Below are positions 19,401-25,358 of a DNA stretch of 28,522 nt, one piece after another (the stretch's first letter is position 1; the number at the start of each line of letters is the position of its first letter). The stretch is from Botryllus schlosseri. Lineage: Eukaryota; Chordata; Ascidiacea; Stolidobranchia; Styelidae. Position numbers and translations under genes: made by a program. The notes under the pieces are model-generated. The model was not told the origin of the DNA. It saw nothing but the letters and a program-made list of their open reading frames with translations, and searched no databases. The stretch lies in NCBI GenBank assembly GCA_000444245.1, contig ATSW01005840.1, positions 1 to 28,522 of the forward strand. Direction: 5' to 3'.

Positions 19401-21508
19401 GACCGGCTGACACCGATTTCTCTTTATTAACATATAAATCGGCAGGTCGTAATAATCCAAATGATCCGCTTGACTTCCTCCAGATTTTCTTCCTCTTTTG
19501 GGATACGATGCTACCGATCGACCGATTGTTCTATGAATAGGAACATATAAACAATGTACAAATTATTATACTAATATATAACAGATAATATACAATGGAA
19601 TAGTATATTCATATTGAAATGAGCCCGGCACTCGTCACGGGTAATCGTCAACAACTAGCAGAGACTTGGAAAGAACATTGTACATTTCAATTGTATATTG
19701 AAGTTCGGTACCCCCAAGAAGCTCAACAGATAATATATAAAACAAATAAATGCCAGCATATTAGTAGACCAAAAAACGACGAACAAACCCACCTTTGTCA
19801 ATGCGGCATTGTCGTCTCCCATAAAACATAATATAATATTCCAACACGCTTTCAAAATCTGCATGTCTGGTTGAACGAATATATCCGACGCGCTCGAGCG
19901 TGATCTCGACATGGCTGTTGCATCTTCTGCAACTGAAAGTGACGTAATAAATGCATCCTGCGTTGATTTAGCGTTATCATTTGTACTCAAGTAGAAATGA
20001 AAATAAGGTCATAAATTTCTACTCAAGCATAACTGTACAAGTACAAGGATAAGTAACGATAACCAAGTGAGTAAAAACGTTTTTCTAAGCCTAAATTTGC
20101 AATATAAACTGAAAACGGATAAGTAAAAGTAGTGTAAAATCATAAACCACTTGAGAAAGTAGCGCAAGTAGGCAAACCTACCTAACCACCGCCATTGATG
20201 ACTGGTCTTGATCACAGGATTTTGACGTCGTAGGGAGATATGAGATATAATCGAATCTACAAATGTTCTCGACAGAGTAGTGCGGGAACCTTAGTTCGAA
20301 ACTTGTCGGCATTCACCAACACCCCCACGTGCGATAATTCTACTGGTTTGCTTGAATGTACCTCAAACCTTCGGTGGTCTGTGGTCGATTGAAAATAGTC
20401 ACAAGGCGACCAATGGCGATTTTACAAGCGATTTTCCGCATCATAGAAACGAGTTATCAAAAATCAAATGTCTAAATACTGCCCAGATTGTAGTACTGTA
20501 CCGATACCTTAGTCACAGTTGGCCCCGACCGTACATACCTCGAGAAAACGACTTCGTTTTGTCTGTTTGCGGCGATGATGTTACAAGCCGATGACGTCTT
20601 GACTGGGTAATCGAACTGCGCCGGCGGAGTATCGCAGAATCGGTGCACACCAGCAATGGCAAATCAGTCTCGTGCTGAAAACTGGCCTTCAAACCCGGCA
20701 CGAAGAACTGCTTGAATATGTTTGATATACCCGGTGGCAGACGGGTATCCCCAAAAGTCACGGTCTCCTTCGTACCCCGCGAGTTGACCTCGTTGCTCCG
20801 AGGTTCGTGTTTGGTTAAAGCAGACTTGAGTGGCGTTGGTGGGGTAGAATTACTCAAATATTCCATAGATACTTCAACGCTCCCGTTTTCGCTGTTCCTA
20901 TGTACGGATGGGTCAGTCAAACCTGGAGGTAGTTTCTGTTTTATGTGGTCGCGGCCATGTAGGCGTTGCAAAGGAGGGCGTGTGTTTGGAATTTTGATTT
21001 GCTCTGGTGGACTTGAGTCTGTACTGGATGAAGTCACGCTCGAGAGATCAGATTCCGAGTTGGGTAAGCTTGAATTGTTCGTGTTCCTCGATAAATGATT
21101 TCCCGCGCTGTCGATGTTGTTATTTATAGGGAAGGCCTTCATGGGGCCATTGTTGTTGTAAGACGGTATCCCCGGTTTGGCATCGTAGACAGCACCGTTT
21201 CGATTAGCGGCCACCCGCCCCTTTTTCAGTCTGAGCCGTAGGACATCCACCGTTGGCTGGGCTGCATCTCCAGCACCTATACCGCCCTTCACATTTGACC
21301 CGTTAGTTCTTTGACCAGGCTCTTTATCGAAATGCCTCCCATTCGTGAGAGGTGGGTTGACTTCGGTAACCTTACGGAAACTAAGTCCCGATACAGGGTC
21401 GTGCCCATTAGCCATTGTGAGTGAGGGCATTACTTCCCATGAGTGTAAATAGAAGTTATCAAGATGCCTATACAACTTATACCTGTAAGTAACTATTTCA
21501 TAATTGAA
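1283..21508 (-). CDS. MyTH4-FERM domain protein, spliced gene (12 exons plus one tentative micro-exon)
   Basis: Gene-level entry. Exons 5' to 3' on the minus strand: 21508-20539, 19932-19793, 19530-19267, 18141-17980, 14447-14316, 9282-9109, 6560-6454, 5419-5353, tentative 4739-4713, 4486-4313, 3992-3895, 3168-2962, 1430-1283. Every junction is AG/GT and keeps frame. Counting from the ATG at 21415, the product is 858 residues with the micro-exon: disordered 1-292, MyTH4 about 316-530 (FMGD, LRDEIYC, NPPSSLEIQ hallmarks; insertion 340-427), then FERM F1 about 535-620, F2 625-745 and F3 745-855. In known families this tandem binds receptor tails, adhesion proteins or microtubules at actin-rich protrusions. 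That is family knowledge, not shown here. It best resembles the C-terminal MyTH4-FERM of myosin VII/XV-type tails; PLEKHH-like is possible. No motor, IQ, SH3 or PH sequence was found, so the gene may continue upstream of the window. Domain assignment is strong; class assignment is open. Confidence 0.88.
1640..2056. repeat. Dispersed repeat, copy A left part (split by the hAT element)
   Basis: Contains GTAGTGTCAT and TTTTCGAAAATT blocks shared with the copy near 28.1 kb. It also has short TACTT/AAGTA runs and a GGTTTGCCTGCTT block shared in reverse orientation with the copy at 19985-20180. Boundaries are approximate. The class is not recognised. Confidence 0.5.
2057..2608 (-). mobile_element. 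Non-autonomous hAT element (552 bp) with transposase remnant
   Basis: Terminal inverted repeats CAGTGGTTCTCAACC (15 bp, perfect) are flanked by the exact 8-bp duplication GTCTAGAC at 2049-2056 and 2609-2616, the hAT hallmark. Sub-terminal GCGGACCCCC-type repeats occur at the right end. On the minus strand around 2310-2220 a short reading (LCGDGFSALVHIKSRK) resembles the C-terminal FSxLxxIKxK motif of hAT transposases, so this is an internally deleted copy and not a pure MITE. It sits in the last intron. Confidence 0.93.
2609..2840. repeat. Dispersed repeat, copy A right part
   Basis: Resumes after the hAT insertion and matches copy B at 12306-12560 in order: TATGC..CG/GTCGACCCA, CAGATCTTCATTT, TTTGGCATGTCT, TACTTGTAATTGAGTAGAAAT. 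Divergence is visible by eye. Ends are approximate. Confidence 0.5.
2962..3168 (-). CDS. FERM F3 (PTB/PH-like lobe), first part
   Basis: 207 nt. The acceptor CTTTCTTGCAG leaves one T that completes a Ser codon, and the donor is CGAGCGA|GTAAGT in phase 2. LSLTLSHEGVVIRQ fits the F3 strand pair in which myosin VII has LLIAINKYGVSLID, and VILLEIPATSLKKVRL fits the following strand with its basic residues. Confidence 0.88.
3895..3992 (-). CDS. FERM F2/F3 junction exon
   Basis: 98 nt between acceptor CATTTTTCAG (phase 0) and donor ACCTACAG|GTGAAT (phase 2). RDIMAQVIRYTMQNLSKHF occupies the place of the last F2 helix and the following W P x F G S x F F motif of myosin tails. That Trp-Pro motif is not conserved here (NLSKHFARTY instead). 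Confidence 0.85.
4313..4486 (-). CDS. FERM F2 exon
   Basis: 58 codons between acceptor TTTTCCCATATAG and donor CTGAGA|GTAAGT, both phase 0. APDLSLLIAHQYSILFG matches the F2 helix (EDLAMIAAQQYFIDYG in myosin VII). CLPYDVYKTDKKNWCRMV matches the LVPQDL...SPDDWKRSIV segment of the second myosin VII FERM, which is why a C-terminal FERM of the myosin-tail type is favoured. Confidence 0.93.
4713..4739 (-). CDS. Tentative 27-nt micro-exon in FERM F2
   Basis: The sequence encodes ALKMNWQAS between a poor acceptor (GCAGGACAG) and the donor GCCTCG|GTATGC, phase 0 on both sides. It is proposed because exon 8 joined directly to the next exon would leave F2 about 9-12 residues shorter than myosin VII between DP(V/M) and the LIAxQY helix. 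These nine residues fill that gap in the right place. The acceptor has almost no pyrimidine tract, so this is inference only. The frame is intact with or without it. Confidence 0.42.
5241..5255 (-). mobile_element. Lone hAT-type terminus
   Basis: GGTTCCCGACCCCTG is the reverse of the common hAT end CAGGGGTCGGGAACC. The body would extend to lower coordinates (AT-rich, direct repeat of a CCTTGTTTAAAACA-like block near 4904 and 5193). No opposite terminus or 8-bp duplication was found, so the copy is truncated or too diverged to delimit. It lies in the intron after exon 8. Confidence 0.45.
5353..5419 (-). CDS. Exon 8: start of FERM F2
   Basis: A 67-nt exon. The acceptor TTCGGTATAG leaves a single C that completes a Ser codon with the AG of exon 7. 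The donor is GAGCAG|GTAGAA, phase 0. The segment SNEPVSAYNTLLYRLEQ fits the F2 start pattern (D P V A . . L I Y . Q). Phase agreement on both sides supports the call despite its small size. Confidence 0.82.
6454..6560 (-). CDS. Exon 7: FERM F1, second half
   Basis: The acceptor is CTTGTTTTTTAG (phase 0) and the donor CTGTATTACAG|GTGATT (phase 2). FPIMDALSHAE corresponds to the conserved VMDAISQCE helix, and ADCRLYY to the W.L.F.RK strand that closes F1. The usual Arg-Lys after this strand is replaced by Ser-Ser across the junction with exon 8. Confidence 0.9.
6661..7108. repeat. TGACTCG-rich hAT-like element, left end not resolved
   Basis: Many dispersed GACTCG / TGACTTG units occur in both orientations. 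The right end GACTCGGTTACAACCCTG resembles a hAT terminus (CAGGGTTGTAACCGAG reversed). No matching left terminus or 8-bp duplication was identified, so the left limit is only where the TGACTCAACTTG motif begins. It lies in the intron between exons 6 and 7. Confidence 0.45.
7109..9108. other. Intron sequence (between exons 6 and 7), nothing recognised
   Basis: Ordinary AT-rich intron DNA. The longest minus-strand open frame (8497-8754) shows no FERM-like pattern and exons 6 and 7 already join in phase, so nothing is needed here. Confidence 0.5.
9109..9282 (-). CDS. Exon 6: MyTH4-FERM linker and FERM F1 (ubiquitin-like lobe), first half
   Basis: 58 codons between acceptor CTACTTTCCAG and donor GAAAAG|GTGAGG, both phase 0. 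It begins AARSTELLTFPITCMDN, the linker and first F1 strand. VSVDSASTSSEVLDSVA then matches the F1 pattern V.VDSATTA.E....A of MyTH4-FERM myosins, and TFGCCIVMKVAEK matches the FGFSLY...DKV strand. Confidence 0.92.
9451..10225 (+). mobile_element. Non-autonomous hAT element (775 bp), same family as 2057-2608
   Basis: The left end CAGTGGTTCTCAACC and right end CGTTGAGAACCATTG are imperfect inverted repeats flanked by the exact duplication TTATATGT (9443-9450 and 10226-10233). GGGGGTCCGCGAAGC follows the left end, as in the 2057-2608 element. The internal plus-strand reading near 9900-9960 (YVCGNRFSALVRIKS) is the same hAT transposase tail motif. The block ATAACTTCAAGATGAGA is shared in reverse with the first copy. 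It lies 169 bp from the acceptor of exon 6. Confidence 0.92.
10399..10419. repeat. Short (CGACA)n microsatellite
   Basis: About four tandem CGACA units in the intron between exons 5 and 6. No functional claim is made. Confidence 0.7.
10420..11681. other. Intron sequence, nothing recognised
   Basis: AT-rich DNA between two hAT insertions in the 5.0-kb intron. Short open frames at 10819-11016 (+) and 11236-11448 (-) carry no motif. Confidence 0.5.
11682..12192. mobile_element. Non-autonomous hAT element, 511 bp
   Basis: Terminal inverted repeats TAGGGCTGGGCA (12 bp) are flanked by the exact 8-bp duplication GTCGTAAA at 11674-11681 and 12193-12200. Sub-terminal TACTCGA / TCGAGTA repeats in both orientations are typical transposase-binding-site clusters. 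An 88-codon plus-strand frame inside has no recognised transposase motif. Confidence 0.93.
12306..12560. repeat. Dispersed repeat, copy B
   Basis: Begins GTAGTGTCATTGGTCATTTT and passes through TATGCGACCCATCGACC, CGGATCTTCATTTTC, TTTTGACATGTCT and TACTTGTACTTCAGTAGAAAT, the same order as copy A. No terminal repeats were delimited. A diverged non-autonomous DNA transposon is the likeliest nature. Confidence 0.55.
12561..14315. other. Intron sequence, nothing recognised
   Basis: Several open frames of 60-105 codons overlap on both strands (for example 13607-13861 + and 13656-13973 -). None has a motif or splice-compatible partner. A short perfect palindrome TGTACCATGGTACA lies near 13770. Confidence 0.45.
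14316..14447 (-). CDS. Exon 5: end of MyTH4
   Basis: 44 codons between acceptor TTTTCCCTAG and donor ATTCAG|GTCGGG, both phase 0. The start ILEHVQTFIDHH continues the GSFAPSEM of exon 4, and RYCAERLHRTILNG followed by RTNPPSSLEIQ matches the MyTH4 C-terminal consensus (YC..RL.RTL.NG.R..PPS..E). It is separated from exon 4 by a 3.5-kb intron and from exon 6 by a 5.0-kb intron. Confidence 0.95.
14966..14990. repeat. Perfect 25-bp palindrome with 11-bp arms
   Basis: Arms GGGGCCTACGA and TCGTAGGCCCC around a 3-base ATA loop in the intron between exons 4 and 5. It is GC-rich against an AT-rich background. Function unknown. Confidence 0.75.
15223..15480 (+). mobile_element. Lone hAT-type left terminus and truncated body
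   Basis: Starts CAGGGGTGGCCAACCTGCGG, a common hAT end, followed by repeated GCGGCCGT units (15240-15305). No opposite end or target duplication is visible. The right limit is arbitrary, placed where the sequence loses resemblance. Confidence 0.5.
15481..16134. other. Intron sequence, no supported gene
   Basis: A 102-codon frame at 15502-15810 (-) and frames at 15813-16001 (-) and 15889-16101 (+) exist. None shows a familiar domain or a phase-compatible splice site linking it to the MyTH4 exons. Confidence 0.45.
16135..16254. repeat. Long inverted repeat (41-bp perfect arms, 38-nt loop)
   Basis: The left arm 16135-16175 and right arm 16214-16254 are exact reverse complements, beginning ATAGCTTTCAATACAACATC. 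Pairing continues a further five bases inside the loop (AACTC/GAGTT) past one unpaired base. A 13-bp direct repeat TATATTATAATTA lies at 16092-16104 and 16252-16264. It could be a fold-back element, a template-switch inverted duplication, or a hairpin RNA source. The strand of any transcript is unknown. Confidence 0.85.
16255..17979. other. Intron sequence between exons 4 and 5, nothing recognised
   Basis: Includes an 86-codon minus-strand frame at 16434-16694, examined and rejected as an exon. No repeat termini were seen. Confidence 0.5.
17980..18141 (-). CDS. Exon 4: core of MyTH4 (LRDEIYC helix)
   Basis: 54 codons between acceptor CCATTTCAG and donor GAGATG|GTGAGA, both phase 0. It contains FLRDEIYCMIMKQLVDNP and then GWILLALVTGSFAPS. 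These match the MyTH4 signature LRDEIYCQIMKQLTxNP...GWxLLxLCTGxFxPS almost position for position. This is the strongest single piece of evidence for the domain call. Confidence 0.95.
18285..18480. repeat. Possible repeat end (CACTGGTCAACAAAATG...)
   Basis: The segment starting CACTGGTCAACAAAATGAAA has the look of a transposon terminus followed by a compact, better-ordered stretch. No inverted partner or target duplication was found in the intron between exons 3 and 4. Weak call. Confidence 0.25.
18481..19266. other. Intron sequence between exons 3 and 4
   Basis: Nothing firm. CAGGGCCGGAGCGGAC at about 18959 could be a hAT-like terminus, but no opposite end was found. Confidence 0.35.
19267..19530 (-). 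CDS. Exon 3: 88-residue insertion inside MyTH4
   Basis: The frame is open for 88 codons between acceptor TATTCATAG and donor GAAAAG|GTGGGT, phase 0 at both ends, so its skipping would keep the frame. The sequence is basic and proline/serine-rich (QKRKKIWRKSSGSFG, PSQPKKPAKSLPPAT), which suggests a disordered loop. It lies between FMGDDN and LRDEIYC, where usual MyTH4 domains have only about 20-25 residues (GNELTDQIF-type segment). The last residues (NLTVLEK) probably resume the helix that leads into LRDEIYC. No known motif was identified in the insert. Confidence 0.8.
19793..19932 (-). CDS. Exon 2: start of the MyTH4 domain
   Basis: The acceptor ACTTTCAG|TT completes the Val codon left open by exon 1, and the donor is GACAAAG|GTGGGT in phase 0. 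The key segment is ACWNIILCFMGDDN, which fits the MyTH4 helix consensus A..F..I..FMGD. The first helix (usual KEPLKxPLL) is poorly conserved, so the domain start is uncertain. An arginine/serine-rich stretch (MSRSRSSAS) precedes it. Confidence 0.85.
19985..20180. repeat. Dispersed repeat, copy D (reverse orientation)
   Basis: Contains TAAATTTCTACTCAAG, ACAAGTACAAGGATAAGTAACGAT and AAGTAGGCAAACCTACC. These correspond to the reverse complement of blocks in copies A and B. It lies in intron 1. Limits approximate. Confidence 0.5.
20539..21508 (-). CDS. Exon 1 seen: disordered N-terminal region of the MyTH4-FERM protein
   Basis: This is the longest open frame in the window, rich in Ser, Asn, Pro and Thr, with no recognised fold. 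Visible short motifs are an SSVTSSSTDSSPP tract, a TPPTPLKS proline-directed site, the paired motifs LPPGL and LPPGI about 60 residues apart, and RRRSS, a basophilic-kinase-like site. The 3' end has a clean donor (CTCGAG|GTATGT, phase 1). The 5' limit uses an acceptor with a very good pyrimidine tract ending CATCTTCAG at 21509-21511. A weaker acceptor at 21483 also keeps the frame. The ATG at 21415 (CACAATGGC) has A at -3 and G at +4 and is a plausible initiator. If it is used, the upstream part is 5' UTR. Alternatively the exon continues a longer protein from an unseen upstream exon. Confidence 0.82.
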
Positions 21509-24341
21509 CTGAAGATGAAAGAAGAGGCGGATTACTAACTCACTAATGAGACAAACATTGAAGTGTCGCAGTCAAGCCGCAATGAATTTTTAGGTGTACG
21601 TAACGTTTTCCGCTCAAGAATTCGAAATAGAGTTTCTTAACGTTGGCGGTTGCCTATTTTGGGCCCAATTCTAATTTAAAGAGAATACCGGACAAGTATC
21701 CTATTGTTTGCACAGGACGTTACGGTTTCAAAATTGTCTACACACTTCTCAATCAAATTTGGATCGCCAAACTAACGGCATAATAATGGGAGTTTAGTAT
21801 AGCTGTCGTGATAAATTGGTTCAATTCCTTGATATACGTTTAAATTGGTATGAAAACCTACCCGCATTGCACTCCGAACCAAGGTTCGTGTGTCGAATGT
21901 CACTGAATATTTGAGTGTGTATAGTGTATACTTGTACGTGTACAGGTAAAATGTAAATGAACGAATGGGTTTGGTGCGAGGTAAGACCGGGAGACAGATT
22001 TGAGGTAATCACAGACAGCAATTGAATATCCACATAATAACCGAGTAAGTCAAAATTTAACGTTGGACCGAGCTTTACTACAATATACTGCCTGCCTGAA
22101 CTTCAGCATAGTACCGCGGCTGTTCTGCATATAAAGGTTCGTCACATCTAAAGATCTCAACCATATTCCTCATGCTGTTTGTTCGAAGTAATGATTCGGA
22201 AACCTCTCGCTATCGGCCGTAAAAACCGTAACGGCCTTTGAAGGCCGCTAAAATATGACTAATACACCGTAATTTGTTCAACTAAGGAGGCAGTATCTAT
22301 TTCACCTCAACTAGTCAAAACGCTAACACAACATGAGGCGCTTTCCTGTACGCGTAGAATCGTCGCTCAGACCTAGAGTGCCATGATGAACAATAGTAAC
22401 GTGAAATTTCTTAATATTTCTGTACCTTAACGCCAAAAGAGGACAACTTTTTATAAATACGCAGTAGCTCATGTGTAAAACATGAAGCCAGGCATTGCAT
22501 CCTAAATATCTTACTAAGTCTTTACGGTAGAATCCAATTACCCACCTACAGCTATACGTAAAATTGAGGAAATAACATTACCACGCACTATGCGACTACT
22601 TACGTATATGTACTACCAACATAGTATGAGTGAAGAATATCGGTCCGTCCACACAATACACCACGCACCGCGTCACGTTTTATCTAATGATGCCTGCCAT
22701 GCTACCAATTAATCTACGAGCAAACAATATTAACGCAACCGAGTGTTCAGCTTCGAATCATGAATGTCGCTATGTTGTTAAATTCTCAAGCTATGCATGT
22801 ACCGACAAGCCTATATCTCATCAATGAATCAGAAGGATAGCCGCCGGTTATGAGATGCTGAAGAGATCACAAGTCATTCGCCTTGGCGAAGAAGAATCGT
22901 GCGTGGTTGGTTAGCACTTACGTTTGATGAGCTGCCGTTACTCTAGTCTTAGGAAGTGATTCACAAATCAAATAACATTACAACAAAACGTCTATGGATT
23001 TGGATAGGTTATATTCGTTATATGTGTATGTGTAATATGTGTATCGCTCTTCACATATTTATAGCACACATTTATATAGACTAGAGCTACAGCATCTTGA
23101 CTTTACGTCGGAGTGTGCATGTATATTGTATATATAAATATGAGATCCTCAGATAGGTATAACTACACCCTTAGAGAGAATAAAGTACCATCGCCCACTT
23201 TAACAGACGATCCAGCCCAAAGATTACCCGAGCTCGGATGTGAGTGTGAGTGCATCACTAGCATCACTAAACGATAGAATTTTGATAGACGAAGGTATCG
23301 CGCTCCACGGAGTCTGCATGTCCCTACCACAATCTACCTCATAAAGTGTAGTAGCCTGCTGGCACCTGTAGTCTGTGCAATGCTCATTAACATTGTACGC
23401 TCAAGACACACATTTATACAGCATGAACGCGTAGTCTCACAATGTTATCCCACTTCTATAGTAATTTTCATAGGTGTAGCTATACTGTGATGTTTTACCA
23501 CAATATTCTCAATCTCACAGGAAGCCGAGCCAATATAAATGTCTTGAAACCCAAAATAGTGACGACGAACATTAATCCCACTTTACTGTTGGCTGCGTTT
23601 TTGGGTGAGACAAGACTTCCACACTTATTTACGGACAGGACAAGCCCGGACAAAATCCGACAAGTCACCAAAACGTCAATATTTAGTTTGCCCTACTCCG
23701 CTACTACTCAGGGTGAATTTCTATCAATGCCGATTAGTAATACGTAATAAACAACTATGCTGATAAGGCTGGATTGAATTATTTGAGCTTTCATTGACAA
23801 ATAGCAATTCTGAAGCGACGAAGTCTAGGGATCCCAAACTAAACCCGCTTAAAACGACCATCAAAATAACTAGTTTCATCTGTAATGTTGGACATTGTCA
23901 CAACATCGCGGCAAATGAAGTAAATGGTCGTTGTGTAAATTTTATGGTCATGCGCAACGCTACAATTTCACATCCTTATCACGCGTAATCATAAAAAACT
24001 ATAGTACTATCGGTAACGGATTTAGTAGCGAACCTACGACCTTGATCAAAACATTTGAATTGTCTGCTATTCATGACGCGGTATATGTGATATTCGCATA
24101 TGGTTGCATTGTCCTCACATATAGATCGCATGGATTGAGAACAAGTGCTCTCTGTACGATAACTATCCGCAATATAATGTCTTATGTGGGCATCACCTTT
24201 GATGGTTTCTATAAAAGACTCAAGAGTCACTATTGAAGGTCTGTGATAGGGGGTTGATATTGCGATATAATGAGTGCATCCGTAGAGCGACGATAGCGAA
24301 ACTGCAGGTTCTGCGAATAATGATCACTGCCCTATAGTAGT
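21509..24341. other. Region upstream of the first recognised exon, no supported gene
   Basis: No exon with a myosin motor, IQ, SH3, PH or first MyTH4-FERM signature could be read on the minus strand. Short TG/TA-rich stretches occur near 23010-23140. A splice-donor-like CATCAAAC|GTAAGT (minus, about 22920) could end a 5' UTR exon, but nothing confirms it. Open frames at 23442-23747 (+) and 23931-24236 (+) have no recognised motif. Confidence 0.4.
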
Positions 24342-24349
24342 ATAGATAG

Positions 24350-25350
24350 TAGGGATGGTGTGAACCTCTGAAAGGTTCAGGTTCGTGTGAACGCGAACTT
24401 TTTTGAAAGGTTCTGTGTGAACACGAACGTGAACCTCATGACGTCACATGACGTCATATTGCTAATTCGAACCCTATCTTTCAATGAAGTGAAAGCCTAT
24501 ATTAATGTACACGATACCTAGCAACGACTCGGGCCACATAATGCCACAATGCTGAAGTACATATTGGCGTACCAAATGTCGCTAAATGTATCAACTGATG
24601 CAATCAAGGATATAATGCTCCCATAAAATCAATATCTTCCCTCGCTTTGCCACCAATTTTCGCGAGGACTTACCAGGAAATATAAGCTTACGCCTTAGCG
24701 CGTTAGCGGTCTAGGCCAGACTGTACAATGTGTTCGGCGTCTGAGTATTGCTGCATTGATATTGAGCAGAGTGAAAATCGGGTTTCTATACTTACTACCG
24801 ATATTTCCCCATTAACAAGTTATACAGCAGTAGCCAACACCTCAATCGCACGGATTTGGTTTTAATGATGCAGTAAAAATATGAAGTCAAGATTAACCCC
24901 GTACGCCTGCTAGATTTTTTACATCAGAAAACGATATCAATCTCATTGATTGGTTGAATAAGCATCATTCGCTGACTATATGTATTTCGCTCGCGATGTT
25001 GTGTGATTGCGGGTCAAGCTCGCAGCAGCGAGTCAATAAATATTCTCCAACGGAGAGCTGGCTATTCCGAGCAAACTTTTGTAACAAAGCAAGTAAAACT
25101 TTTGAGATTGTCAAGGTGCATGCTCGTTTAATGTTGATTTTTTTATGCTGCCAGCGCCATGCACAGAGTGGCCCGCAGTTGAAATGCAATAAATTGGAAT
25201 CAAAGATGTTATAATGAAGTGAAAATTGTAATATATGAAAAAGGTTCACAGTGCAGAACTTACCAAGGTTCTGTTGTGAACGCGAACCTCTAAATTTCAG
25301 AGGTTCACACACAGAACGCGAACGTGAACCTCACGTTCACACCATCCCTA
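24350..25350. mobile_element. Non-autonomous hAT element, 1,001 bp
   Basis: Terminal inverted repeats TAGGGATGGTGTGAAC (16 bp, perfect) are flanked by the exact duplication ATAGATAG at 24342-24349 and 25351-25358. Both ends carry clusters of GTGAACCT / AGGTTCAC and GAACGCGAAC units in both orientations. Two tandem TGACGTCA palindromes lie at 24439-24446 and 24449-24456. The longest internal frames (24954-25214 + and 24965-25312 -) show no transposase motif. Confidence 0.94.
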
Positions 25351-25358
25351 ATAGATAG

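Noticed and set aside
20712-21098. 128-codon plus-strand frame
   Set aside because: Antisense shadow of exon 1, whose splice sites and frame continuity with the MyTH4-FERM exons support the minus strand.
23931-24236. 101-codon plus-strand frame and its antisense counterpart
   Set aside because: Neither strand shows a known motif; both are consistent with chance.
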